Shown here one piece after another: positions 1 to 8,000 of a stretch of 64,000 nucleotides of DNA. This DNA comes from Pseudolabrys sp. Its GTDB lineage: Bacteria > Pseudomonadota > Alphaproteobacteria > Rhizobiales > Xanthobacteraceae. The position numbers were made by a program, and so were the translations under genes. The stretch covers positions 1-64,000 of the forward strand of contig JALHRB010000015.1 of NCBI GenBank assembly GCA_022841665.1. The letters run 5' to 3'. The stretch's first letter is position 1, and every line of letters begins with the position of its first letter. Below the pieces are notes generated by a model. It worked only from the letters and a program-made list of their open reading frames with translations. It had not been told where the DNA came from and searched no databases.

Positions 1-609
<609 letters not shown>

Positions 610-629
610 GCGGCTTGTCGAAGCGCGTC

Positions 630-812
630 CCGCCCGCCGTAGCTCGCGTGCGAGCGAAGGCGGGAGCGCGAAGGCGGATGAAGGAGGGTGTAACCCTTCC
701 GTTCGCCCCCGCGAAAACGGGGACCCATCCCCGCTTGCGCGGGAATGAACGGATTAGCGTTACGCCTCTTCGCAGTCATGCCCGGGCTTGACCGGGCATC
801 CACGACTTCTTC
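630..812. repeat. mosaic of intergenic palindromic repeats downstream of thiC
   Basis: The gap between thiC and the next gene is made of several short inverted repeats. One is CATCCCCGCTTGCGCGGGAATG (about 726-747), with a related CCCCCGCGAAAACGGGG just before it. Another is CATGCCCGGGCTTGACCGGGCATCCACG (about 777-804). From memory these resemble multi-copy extragenic repeats of the Bradyrhizobium/Rhodopseudomonas group. No ORF here looks real. They may also end thiC transcription. Confidence 0.6.
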
Positions 813-885
813 AGATGCGCAGTGCGAGTTGGCGGAAGGCTGGCCTACGTTTTCTTGTTGTGGGAAGCGGACTACGCCAAACTAG

Positions 886-1650
886 CTATAGCGCCTTGAA
901 TTCCTCCAACATCTTATTGCCGAGCTCCTCTATCGTGAGGAAATCCGAGAGTAGCTGGCCGTGGAACGGAACGAGACTCTGAGCCTCTATTAGCGAATGC
1001 GTCATCATCGGCTGGAACACGAGCATCTTACTCTGCTCAGCGCTTAGCCGATCATACTCCGCCGTATCGAACCGTCTCAGCGCCTCGCTCATCTGGCGCT
1101 CAAATTGATTGAACTCAGACATCTTGCTCCTCGGCACACCGCCTGGCGGAATGTAAAGCGGAATGCGGTGCGCGAGCGCATCGCGGAAATCTACCAAATA
1201 TTCCATCCAGTCGTCGCGGGCCTCAAGGTAGGCTCGAAATGCCGGCCGAAGGGTCGCGCGTACATCTGCGTTGGTCTTACGGAGGCCTACACGATTACGC
1301 GAAATTTTCTTATCGAGCGCCTTCTCATAAACCCACACCCACGCGAGATTGTCGATACACCCATACACGTTCGCGACGCAGGCCTGAATATTGATTTGCG
1401 CATCGTAAAGCTGATCGCGTGACGGAATGCGCACCGTGCCTGGAGGGATAATCTTATATACGTTTAGAAGGGCCCGGCGCAGCGTGCTAACTCGCCGTGA
1501 GAACCCGTGCGTGGCATATTCGCGCGCCTTATCAGTCTTCCATGAATTGTACGTATACTTCATCAAGAGGGTGTTAGCCCGACGGTCGACTTTTGCGAGC
1601 TCGGCTCGGAAGTTAGCGATGTGCTTCTTCTTAAAGTAGCGCTTCGTCAT
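886..1650 (-). CDS. hypothetical protein with a HEPN-like R-D-x3-H motif
   Basis: A 254-residue soluble, mostly helical protein that I do not recognise. It begins with a very basic stretch (MTKRYFKKKH). Near residue 156 it has V-D-F-R-D-A-L-A-H-R, where R156-D-A-L-A-H161 fits the R-[N/D/H]-x3-H signature of HEPN ribonuclease domains, followed by I-P-L-Y-I-P-P-G-G. Codon use and GC are clearly lower than in the flanking genes, which suggests acquisition. No antitoxin-like partner such as an MNT nucleotidyltransferase is next to it; the two upstream genes are a small membrane protein and an exported protein. The HEPN call rests on one motif and is tentative; that this is a gene is likely. Confidence 0.7.
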   Translation of the reverse strand: MTKRYFKKKHIANFRAELAKVDRRANTLLMKYTYNSWKTDKAREYATHGFSRRVSTLRRALLNVYKIIPPGTVRIPSRDQLYDAQINIQACVANVYGCIDNLAWVWVYEKALDKKISRNRVGLRKTNADVRATLRPAFRAYLEARDDWMEYLVDFRDALAHRIPLYIPPGGVPRSKMSEFNQFERQMSEALRRFDTAEYDRLSAEQSKMLVFQPMMTHSLIEAQSLVPFHGQLLSDFLTIEELGNKMLEEFKAL

Positions 1651-1799
1651 TCGGATATTTCCACTTCCGCGCGTCGCAGAGCTGGACCAACGGTTCTATG
1701 AAGATGAAGTCAAGCAAGCATGCCGCGGATGAGCGATAGCGAAATCCGTGGACGACTTTGCCGCCAACAATTCCGCATTCCGCTTCGCTCCATGCATAT

Positions 1800-2123
1800 C
1801 TACTTGCTTTCGCTTTTCTCTGATGTTTTTCCGAGCACCGCACCCAAAGCGATGAAGAACAGGACACGTAAAATGATCTGCCAGCCGAAAATTCCGCCAA
1901 TATTTAGGCAAAGCCAATAGATGGTGCCAGCGGCAGCAAACACGATCAGCGCCACGATTTTCGATGCCTTTAACTTCGTCGCCGGTACTAGAAAGGTCGC
2001 AATGCCCCATCCCACGAGCGCGCCCAACATGACCACCAGCGCCAATTCCTTTTCCCTCTGCGTGTAATACTCCGGCACCAAAAGATACTTACTTGCGAGT
2101 TCGATGGCGGCAGGAATATCCAT
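1800..2123 (-). CDS. small hypothetical membrane protein
   Basis: A 107-residue protein with three hydrophobic segments (about 28-47, 54-74 and 80-97) and a charged C-terminus (KTSEKSESK), so probably an inner-membrane protein. Its start codon directly follows the stop of the upstream gene (TAAATG on the minus strand), which indicates translational coupling. Family unknown. Lower GC than average, like its neighbours. Confidence 0.65.
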   Translation of the reverse strand: MDIPAAIELASKYLLVPEYYTQREKELALVVMLGALVGWGIATFLVPATKLKASKIVALIVFAAAGTIYWLCLNIGGIFGWQIILRVLFFIALGAVLGKTSEKSESK

Positions 2124-2999
2124 TTAAAGAAAGCTTGGTCCGGAGCAACTGATCATAGTTTCGGCTTGCGACAGACAAATTGCCATGCCGCCCGCGATCT
2201 CCTCGAGCGTGCCATTAAATATCAAGTCTAGAGACGCCCTACTCTCACCGCTGCCAACGATAATCGAATTGCGGTTTGCGACATCGTTGTTCTTGAAAAA
2301 ATCCATCAAGACCGCGTCTTTTGTTTTAGACACAAGTGGCTTGTCGCCAAATTGCACTAGCGGCGTAATTTTCTTGATGTATTCCGAGTTTACAAACGCA
2401 TTTAGGTCGCTACTCGATTTCACTGAACGGGGCAGTATAAGATAGAATACCGGTCTTTCTCCATTCATGCCGGCGCGGACTTGGACCGTCTTCTTTTCCT
2501 TATTGGGTGCGTAGCTGATTGCAAACCGAAACGGCCGCTTCGATCCGCCTTCGATTCTTGGGCCACCACCCTCGATGGATGCGAAATAGATCTGATTGCC
2601 GGCCTTTAAGTCCGGCAGGAAGACATCTGTATCGTAAGGCGAGCCTTGGTTACTCGTGAGACGGCTTCCGCCAATTCGCTTGGCATTCTCAGAAGAACTC
2701 CGCCAGGTCAGACAGTTGCCGTATTCAACGCCGGTCGCGCCCGATACCCAATTCAGTTTCGACCAATAGAAAACGAGCGTAGCATTCGATACAGAGCAGA
2801 CTTTGTGAATGAGTTGCACGCGATCGCGAGTCTCCCGATAACAGCTTGAAGAATAGAAAAGCTTTGAACTGGGGGTGGGCGGCCCAGCGGCGTGATCGTC
2901 GCAGTCGGCGGCGGCCGCCGCCGACACGAACACCAAGCCCAAAATCGCCGTCGATAGGCCTAGGCGGCCAAGACCCCTTTGCACAGTCGCTCCTTGCAT
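2124..2999 (-). CDS. hypothetical exported protein
   Basis: A 291-residue protein with an N-terminal signal peptide: a hydrophobic run (about residues 13-31) ending in AAAAA before D-C-D-D-H, with cleavage likely near residue 31. The mature part contains several cysteines (e.g. SSSCYRE, KVCSVS, YGNCLTW, AICLSQ, ISCSG), consistent with disulfides in the periplasm. No recognised domain. It is the first gene of a two-gene unit with the small membrane protein and belongs to the low-GC islet at 886-2999. Confidence 0.7.
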   Translation of the reverse strand: MQGATVQRGLGRLGLSTAILGLVFVSAAAAADCDDHAAGPPTPSSKLFYSSSCYRETRDRVQLIHKVCSVSNATLVFYWSKLNWVSGATGVEYGNCLTWRSSSENAKRIGGSRLTSNQGSPYDTDVFLPDLKAGNQIYFASIEGGGPRIEGGSKRPFRFAISYAPNKEKKTVQVRAGMNGERPVFYLILPRSVKSSSDLNAFVNSEYIKKITPLVQFGDKPLVSKTKDAVLMDFFKNNDVANRNSIIVGSGESRASLDLIFNGTLEEIAGGMAICLSQAETMISCSGPSFL

Positions 3000-3049
3000 A
3001 TTTATTCTACTCTAGCGAGTTTCTACGATTTATGCACGCTCTTCGAGAC

Positions 3050-3720
3050 GCCGCTAAGCGGCCTCCTCAGAATGAGGCCGATAAGGCGTCTCGCCCGCCA
3101 CCGGCAAAAAATCTTCCCCTAGGACTATTGACTCGCTCTGCCTTCCTAGACTATATTCCTCCCCATCCCACCCGCCGAGGGGCGTCTTCCGGAGACGAGC
3201 CGAAGATGGGGTGGGAGGCGGCGCCTGCGGGCGGGGCTCGTAACCCTGCCCCCGGGAGGCCCCGGGCCAACCGTCCGCCGGCACTACGACCGGCCGCCCC
3301 CGACTGGGGCTGGACGCTGGCGGAAGACGAAAGGCGGCGGGAGCCGCCCGGATGGGAGGTGCCGAAAGCCCTCCCGGTCATGCCGCCCGGAAGATCGGTC
3401 CCCGGGGACTTACGAAGAACGCCGCAAGCGGAGCGCCGGGAGGCGCGCCTTCGCACAGCGCTCGCGAAGGCGGGACGCCTCAAGCGTCTCGGGCGGCCGC
3501 GCCGGCCGCTCAGGAGGGTGCGCAGCCCTCCGCGTTTCCCGGCGCTCCGCTCCCCTCGCTTTTATTGGGGAGACGCGCGACGGCTCTCCCCGGGCCGGTC
3601 AAGAACAGGGGCGGCGGAGCATTGGCTGTTTGACATTCGAATCCGCAAACGAAAGCGCGCGCCGCGCGAACGTATCGTCCGGAGAGAACGCCAACGCATC
3701 GCCCGAAGAGAGAGAGCCTC
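3050..3720 (+). repeat. long GC-rich extragenic element, copy 1
   Basis: This stretch of about 670 bp has no convincing gene; all track ORFs here (2846-3871, 3352-3633 and others) are low-complexity and R/P/A-rich. It shares an ordered set of blocks with the minus strand of 57830-58385: GGCAAAAAAT...TTCCCC, CTATTGA, then CCGCCGAGGGGCGTC, then GCGGCGCCTGCGGGCGGGG. It ends near GCTGTTTGACATTCGAATC. From memory, similar elements of several hundred bases with the same block order recur in Bradyrhizobium-type genomes and are often mis-annotated as hypothetical ORFs. Orientation is given by the promoter-like box at its left end. Confidence 0.6.
3128..3157 (+). promoter_or_regulatory. sigma70-like promoter at the head of the long extragenic element
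   Basis: TTGACT (3128-3133), an 18-base spacer and TATATT (3152-3157) form a good -35/-10 pair just upstream of the GC-rich body of the element. It could drive a non-coding transcript running rightward. No start codon with a ribosome site follows. Confidence 0.4.
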
Positions 3721-3732
3721 GCGTTGCGAAAC

Positions 3733-4704
3733 CTACTCGCCCAACACGCGCGCCAAACACGCCTTGAATTCGGTGTTGCCGGTGAAGCCGTTGCAGGCGT
3801 TGGTCACCGAGCGCGCCTGGATGTCGCCGAGGAAGCAAGGCTGCCAGGCCTTCTGCTTGCAGTTCTCGTAGCCGGCGATCACCTGCTGCACGAAGCTGCG
3901 CGGGCGCGCGGAGGAAAGCCCTGTGCGCAGGTCGGCGTTGAGCTTGCGCTCGCAGACGGCGCAGGCATAGCGCGGCGCGCGCTGGCCGGCCGGGCCCATC
4001 GCTTCATCGGTGGAAGACTGGTCGGCCGCCGGTGCCGGTTGCCCCGGCGCACGCCGTTGCGTTCCCGCCACCGGCCGTTTCGACGGCAGGAGTTGCGCGC
4101 TGGTGCCGGGCTGGCACGCGCGCACCGTGCAGGAGGCCTGGCCGGAATGCGTGCGGCATTCGGAAAGCGCGCGCGCCCGCGCTTCGCCCTCGGAAGCGAA
4201 GCTCCACGAATAGCCGCCGCGGCCGTTGGCGGCCTGCGCGTAGCAGCCCCAGTTGCCGGTATCGGCGATGGTGCCGTCCGGCGCCGCTTGCGGCGGCGGC
4301 GCGGTGCGCTGGCGCGCGGGCGCATTGCCGGCGCTGGTGCCGCGCTGGCAATAGCGCACGCTGCACGAGGAGCCGCCGCGCGCGCGGCATTCGTTGAGCG
4401 CGCGGCTGCGGGCGTCGCCTTCGCTGGCAAAGCCCCACGAATTGCCGCTCGCGCCGTTGCTTGCCCGCGCGAAGCAGCCCCAGTTCTCGGAATAAGTCTG
4501 GCCGCCGCCGCGCGGGCCGCGCGCGCCGACGCAGGCCGTGGTCTGGTAGTTGTAGACGCCGCCCATGCAGACGCACCAGCTCATATAGCCGGCAGTGTAG
4601 GTGCGCGGATCGGGCGGCGAGCCGCAGTTTTGCGCGCGCGCCTGCGCCCCGGCGAAAAGCGCCATGAGCATGATGGCCAGCGCGACGGAGGCCCGGCGGG
4701 GCAT
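3733..4704 (-). CDS. exported protein with two DUF4189 domains
   Basis: A 323-residue periplasmic or secreted protein. The start at 4704 (MPRRASVALAIMLMALF) was chosen over the longer ORF because it begins a clean signal peptide ending A-R-A-Q. After a Cys-rich stretch come two copies of the DUF4189 pattern (N/G-N-W-G-C-[FY]-A-[RQ]-A-[SA]-N-G ... W-[GS]-F-A-S-E-G-[DE]-A-R-[SA]-R-A-L-x-E-C), each with paired cysteines, joined by a Q/P/A-rich linker. A C-terminal region has four more cysteines (Y-A-C-A-V-C-E, E-N-C-K-Q, Q-P-C-F-L). Function of the domain is not established. Confidence 0.85.
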   Translation of the reverse strand: MPRRASVALAIMLMALFAGAQARAQNCGSPPDPRTYTAGYMSWCVCMGGVYNYQTTACVGARGPRGGGQTYSENWGCFARASNGASGNSWGFASEGDARSRALNECRARGGSSCSVRYCQRGTSAGNAPARQRTAPPPQAAPDGTIADTGNWGCYAQAANGRGGYSWSFASEGEARARALSECRTHSGQASCTVRACQPGTSAQLLPSKRPVAGTQRRAPGQPAPAADQSSTDEAMGPAGQRAPRYACAVCERKLNADLRTGLSSARPRSFVQQVIAGYENCKQKAWQPCFLGDIQARSVTNACNGFTGNTEFKACLARVLGE

Positions 4705-4865
4705 GAGGCGAACTCGCGGTCGACGTCCGCCGACGATACTCCGCCTGCGGGCCGGTTGAATCAAGACGCCAGGCTTCGTTGCAACGGTAGCCGGGGATGC
4801 GCGCATGGCGGAGAACGCGCGGGTGCCGCGCTGCGCGTGCCTGTGCAACCGCCGATCCGTACAGC

Positions 4866-4892
4866 AAAATGGCCGGGACAAGCCCGGCCATT
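4866..4892 (-). terminator. rho-independent terminator of the 4921-5376 gene
   Basis: AATGGCCGGG / CCCGGCCATT form a 10-bp stem with a 5-base loop. Read on the minus strand the hairpin is followed by TTTTGCT, just past the stop of the exported-protein gene. Confidence 0.7.
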
Positions 4893-4920
4893 GCGCGACT
4901 CGGATCGAACGCCCGCGCGC

Positions 4921-5376
4921 CTACCGCATCGAGATCGCGAGCCCGTTCAGGTCGGCGGCGACGATGGCGCCGACCGAGCGGCCGGACAGCGTGAGCACCG
5001 CGCCGTTCTGGTTGGTCAGCACGATCGCGCTCGCACCCGGGCCGATCGCCGCGCCCGCGCCGGCCGCGGCATAGACGCCGGTGACGTCGGACGGGCGGCG
5101 GATGTTGGACACGCGGCCGTGGAATTCGGTCGACGAGGCGCCGAACGTGAAGCCGTAGCTGATGCCGCCGATCGAGATCGGATAGTTGCGGCCCTTGAAG
5201 CGCAGCGTGCCGCTGCCACCCGAGCCGCCGAAGATGAAGCCGGCCTTGAGCACGCTGAAGCGGATCGAGCCGCTGTCGGCAAAAGCGGGGCTGGTGGTGA
5301 GCGCGGCGGTGGCGCCGGCGCCGGCAAGCGCGGTCACGGCGACGAGCGCGGCGCGAAGTGCAGTCGGGATACGCAT
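4921..5376 (-). CDS. conserved hypothetical exported protein
   Basis: A 151-residue protein with a signal peptide (MRIPTALRAALVAVTALAG...SPAFADS). The start at 5376 is supported by AAGGAGCTTTTCTT just upstream; the longer ORF start is not. The mature part is Gly/Ser/Ala-rich with repeated short beta-like motifs (AGFIFGGSGGSGTLRFKGR, ISIGGISYGFTFGAS, GAGAAIGPGASAIVLTN), suggesting a small beta-rich envelope protein. I have seen similar proteins annotated only as hypothetical in Rhizobiales. Function unknown. Confidence 0.8.
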   Translation of the reverse strand: MRIPTALRAALVAVTALAGAGATAALTTSPAFADSGSIRFSVLKAGFIFGGSGGSGTLRFKGRNYPISIGGISYGFTFGASSTEFHGRVSNIRRPSDVTGVYAAAGAGAAIGPGASAIVLTNQNGAVLTLSGRSVGAIVAADLNGLAISMR

Positions 5377-5538
5377 AAGAAAAGCTCCTTGGGTGGGCGA
5401 AAGGCGGTCTGCGCGCGGCCGCGCGTGATGCGTCCGGCCGCGGCAGGAAGAACGGGTGTCCAGCAACAATCCGCCAGCCTCGCTCCGGTTCCATGCCAGG
5501 AACCGGGAAGCCTCCCGAAAGCGGCGGCCGGGCCGGCG

Positions 5539-6033
5539 CTAGCGCTTGAACAGGCCCATGATCGTGGCTTTCGCCAGCGTCTTGAAATGCAGGTTGAAGC
5601 CGATCTGCGCCGCCGGCGTGTCTTCCTTCACGCCCAGCATTTCGTTCACCGCATGGACCGTGAACAAATAGCGGTGTGGGTGGTCGCCCTCCGGCGGGCA
5701 CGGGCCGCCGTAGCCGGCGAAGCCGTAGTCGGTGCGCGTCTGCAGCGCGCCCTTGGGCAGCGCGCCGCCCTTGTTGCCGGCGCCGAGCGGCAGCTCGGTC
5801 ACGTCGGGCGGAATGTTCACCACCAGCCAGTGCCAGAAGCCGGAGCCGGTCGGCGCGTCGGGGTCGTAGCAGGTGATGGCGAAGCTCTTGGTGCCGGCCG
5901 GGCCGGGCGACCATTTCAGGTGCGGCGACACGTTCTCGCCGCCGCAGCCGAAGCCGTGATCGGCCGAGCCGGCATGCGTCATCTTCAGGTAGTCGCCGTC
6001 CTTGAAGCTGTTGCTGGAAATCGTGAACGCCAT
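5539..6033 (-). CDS. YbhB/YbcL family PEBP-like protein
   Basis: A 164-residue phosphatidylethanolamine-binding-protein fold. Diagnostic motifs are the anion-site sequence C-Y-D-P-D-A-P-T-G-S-G-F-W-H-W-L-V, then G-Y-G-G-P-C-P-P-E-G-D-H-P-H-R-Y-L-F-T-V-H-A. The start is set at 6033 (MAFTISS) because AAGGAG lies 7 bases upstream; the ATG two codons earlier would abut the ribosome site. No signal peptide, so cytoplasmic. The ligand of bacterial YbhB proteins is not known. Confidence 0.92.
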   Translation of the reverse strand: MAFTISSNSFKDGDYLKMTHAGSADHGFGCGGENVSPHLKWSPGPAGTKSFAITCYDPDAPTGSGFWHWLVVNIPPDVTELPLGAGNKGGALPKGALQTRTDYGFAGYGGPCPPEGDHPHRYLFTVHAVNEMLGVKEDTPAAQIGFNLHFKTLAKATIMGLFKR

Positions 6034-6111
6034 GACCATCTCCTTGCACCGTCGCGCGCGGCCAAGCCTAGCCCGTCCGCGGCAATGTGCAACGGGCGAA
6101 TTGCCCGGCGG

Positions 6112-6351
6112 CTATTTGCCCGCCGCCTTGCGCAGCGCGGCGTTGATGCGGTCCTGCCAGCCCGGCCCCTCCTCCTGGAAGAAGTCGAGCACGTCGCGGT
6201 CGATGCGCAGCGACACCATCTCCTTGGCGCCGGGAATGGACGGCGCCGCCGGCGGCAGCTCGGCCGGCTTGGTGGTCGCGGCCTTGAAGGCCTTCTCGGC
6301 CTCGGAGCGGGAATCGAATGTGGGACGTCGGGCCATGCCATCTATTAGCAT
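6112..6351 (-). CDS. BrnA-like type II antitoxin (orphan)
   Basis: 79 residues. The C-terminal half M-V-S-L-R-I-D-R-D-V-L-D-F-F-Q-E-E-G-P-G-W-Q matches the BrnA antitoxin family (COG3514), a small DNA-binding antitoxin that normally pairs with the RNase toxin BrnT. No BrnT-sized ORF is present on either side; the neighbours are a PEBP protein and a DUF2188-like gene. The start at 6351 has GGAG 7 bases upstream; MARRP at 6336 is the alternative. It may be a solitary regulator or the remnant of a lost toxin-antitoxin pair. Confidence 0.8.
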   Translation of the reverse strand: MLIDGMARRPTFDSRSEAEKAFKAATTKPAELPPAAPSIPGAKEMVSLRIDRDVLDFFQEEGPGWQDRINAALRKAAGK

Positions 6352-6418
6352 GGCGGGACTCCCGCAACCATTGCCGCGTTCCTAGGTTGAGGTCGGACAA
6401 GCCAACGCGAGGTGTGCC

Positions 6419-6664
6419 ATGGCGCAAGTGATTTACGAGATCGTCGAGCATGACGGCGGCTGGGCCTACAAGGCCGAAGGCGTGTTCTCGGAGACCTATC
6501 CTACGCACGCCGCGGCGCTCAAGGCGGCGCAGGCCGCCGCGGCCGAGCAGCGCGTGCCGGGGCCGACCGAGGTCATCCAGTACGAGGACGAGAAAGGCCG
6601 CTGGCACACCGAGACCGCGCGCGGCATCGACCGCCCGGAGACGGCGGTGAAGGACAAAGAGTAG
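6419..6664 (+). CDS. DUF2188-like small protein
   Basis: 81 residues beginning MAQVIYEIVEHDGGWAYKAEG with a ribosome site AGGTG upstream. The pattern V-x-H-D-G-G-W-A-x-K-x-E-G ... S-E-T-Y-P-T-H-A-A-A-L-K-A-A-Q resembles DUF2188, a small family of unknown role thought to bind nucleic acid or another partner. Acidic and soluble, with a helical Ala-rich centre. The following GST gene starts about 60 bases downstream, so co-transcription is possible. Confidence 0.75.
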   Translation: MAQVIYEIVEHDGGWAYKAEGVFSETYPTHAAALKAAQAAAAEQRVPGPTEVIQYEDEKGRWHTETARGIDRPETAVKDKE

Positions 6665-6722
6665 CATGCTATTCTTGCCCCGCGCCGCCCTCCTGCGGCG
6701 GTCACTGGCAAGGACAAATCTC

Positions 6723-7361
6723 ATGCTCACGCTTTATTACGCGCCCGGCACCTGCGCGCTCGCCACCCATATCGCGCTGATCGACGCCGGCGCCGCTTTC
6801 GACCTGGTGCGCGTGAACTTCGCGCAGGAAGAGCAGCGCAAGCCCGACTACCTGTCCGTCAATCCCAAGGGCCGCGTGCCTTCGCTGCGGACCGAGCGCG
6901 GTATCCTCACCGAGACCCCGGCCCTGCTCGCCTATGTGGCGCAGCGTTTCCCGCAGGCGAAACTGGCGCCGCTCGACGACCCCTTCGCCTTCGCGCAAGC
7001 GCAGGAGTTCAACAGCTACCTCTGCTCGACCGCGCATGTCGCCCATGCGCACCTGCGGCGCGGCCATCGCTGGGTCGACGCCAATGACACCGCGGCGATC
7101 GAGGCGATGCGCCGCCACGTGCCGGTGTCGGTCACGCAGATCTTCGAGCTGATCGACACGAAAATGCTCAAGGGCCCCTGGGTGCTCGGCGACACCTACA
7201 GCATCTGCGACCCTTATCTCTACACGCTCGCCACCTGGCTGGAAGGCGACGGCGTCGACCTCAACCGCATCCCCAAGGTGCGCGAACACCGGGAGCGCAT
7301 GGCGGCGCGTGACAGCGTCAAGCGCGCCCATGCCGAGCAAAGCAAGGCCGCGGCCGCGTGA
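6723..7361 (+). CDS. glutathione S-transferase (beta-class-like)
   Basis: 212 residues. The N-terminal thioredoxin fold starts MLTLYYAPGTCALATHIAL, with Cys10 in the beta-class position, and carries N-P-K-G-R-V-P-S-L and the glutathione-contact stretch L-T-E-T-P-A-L-L. The C-terminal helical domain has the conserved N-capping motif S-I-C-D-P-Y-L-Y. The start at 6723 was chosen over the track start at 6666 because the family begins at this residue. It conjugates glutathione to electrophiles in the cytoplasm; substrate not predictable. Confidence 0.92.
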   Translation: MLTLYYAPGTCALATHIALIDAGAAFDLVRVNFAQEEQRKPDYLSVNPKGRVPSLRTERGILTETPALLAYVAQRFPQAKLAPLDDPFAFAQAQEFNSYLCSTAHVAHAHLRRGHRWVDANDTAAIEAMRRHVPVSVTQIFELIDTKMLKGPWVLGDTYSICDPYLYTLATWLEGDGVDLNRIPKVREHRERMAARDSVKRAHAEQSKAAAA

Positions 7362-7374
7362 GGACGAACCGGAA

Positions 7375-7980
7375 ATGAGCAGATCTCCGCTTCCCCTCGC
7401 CGCACTCATTTTGGCTCTGCTCATGCTCGCCGCCGCGCCGGCCGCCGCGCAGTTCTTCGGCCGCTTGACCGAGCCGACCATCGAGGACGTCGCACCCGGC
7501 GTCGACCATGGCTCGAGCGAGGAAGGCATCGGGGAGGAATGGCGCAAGCGGCCGGTGTTCTACCGCACCGACCAGCCGCCCGGCACCATCATCGTCAACA
7601 CCAACGACCGCTACCTCTATCTGGTGATGGGCAACAACAACGCCATGCGCTACGGCATCGGCGTCGGCCGCGACGGCTTCACCTGGGGCGGCACGCAGAA
7701 GATCACGCTCAAGCGCGAATGGCCGGACTGGGTGCCGCCGCCGGAGATGATCGCGCGCCAGCCTTATCTGCCGCGCTGGATGGCGGGCGGGCCGGGCAAT
7801 CCGCTCGGCGCGCGCGCGATGAACCTGGGCGCCACGGTCTACCGCATCCATGGCACCAACGCGCCGGAGACGATCGGGCACGCGGTGTCGTCGGGCTGCT
7901 TCCGCCTGGTGAATGACGATGTGGTCGATCTCTACAACCGCGTCCCGCTCGGCACCAAGGTGATGGTGCTGCACCAGTAG
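7375..7980 (+). CDS. L,D-transpeptidase (ErfK/YbiS/YkuD domain)
   Basis: 201 residues. A signal peptide (MSRSPLPLAALILALLMLAAAPAAAQ) supports the start at 7375. The YkuD domain runs from about residue 60, with the active-site motif I-H-G-T-N ... H-A-V-S-S-G-C-F-R-L containing the catalytic His and Cys. Such enzymes make 3-3 cross-links in peptidoglycan or attach lipoproteins, in the periplasm. It follows the GST gene by 13 bases, but a functional link is not obvious. Confidence 0.92.
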   Translation: MSRSPLPLAALILALLMLAAAPAAAQFFGRLTEPTIEDVAPGVDHGSSEEGIGEEWRKRPVFYRTDQPPGTIIVNTNDRYLYLVMGNNNAMRYGIGVGRDGFTWGGTQKITLKREWPDWVPPPEMIARQPYLPRWMAGGPGNPLGARAMNLGATVYRIHGTNAPETIGHAVSSGCFRLVNDDVVDLYNRVPLGTKVMVLHQ

Positions 7981-8000
7981 CGGAGGCCGCGCCGCCCGCC

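Noticed and set aside
1631-1900. 89-aa minus-strand ORF between two real genes
   Set aside because: Overlaps the neighbouring membrane-protein gene, no ribosome site and no recognisable feature.
2846-3871. 341-aa ORF covering the long extragenic element
   Set aside because: Low-complexity P/R/A-rich translation, no ribosome site, overlaps two real genes, and the region matches a non-coding element at 57830-58385.
3724-6348. 874-aa plus-strand ORF and the 681-aa minus-strand ORF 4004-6049
   Set aside because: Both are Arg/Ala/Gly-rich shadows across several real minus-strand genes with signal peptides and known domains.
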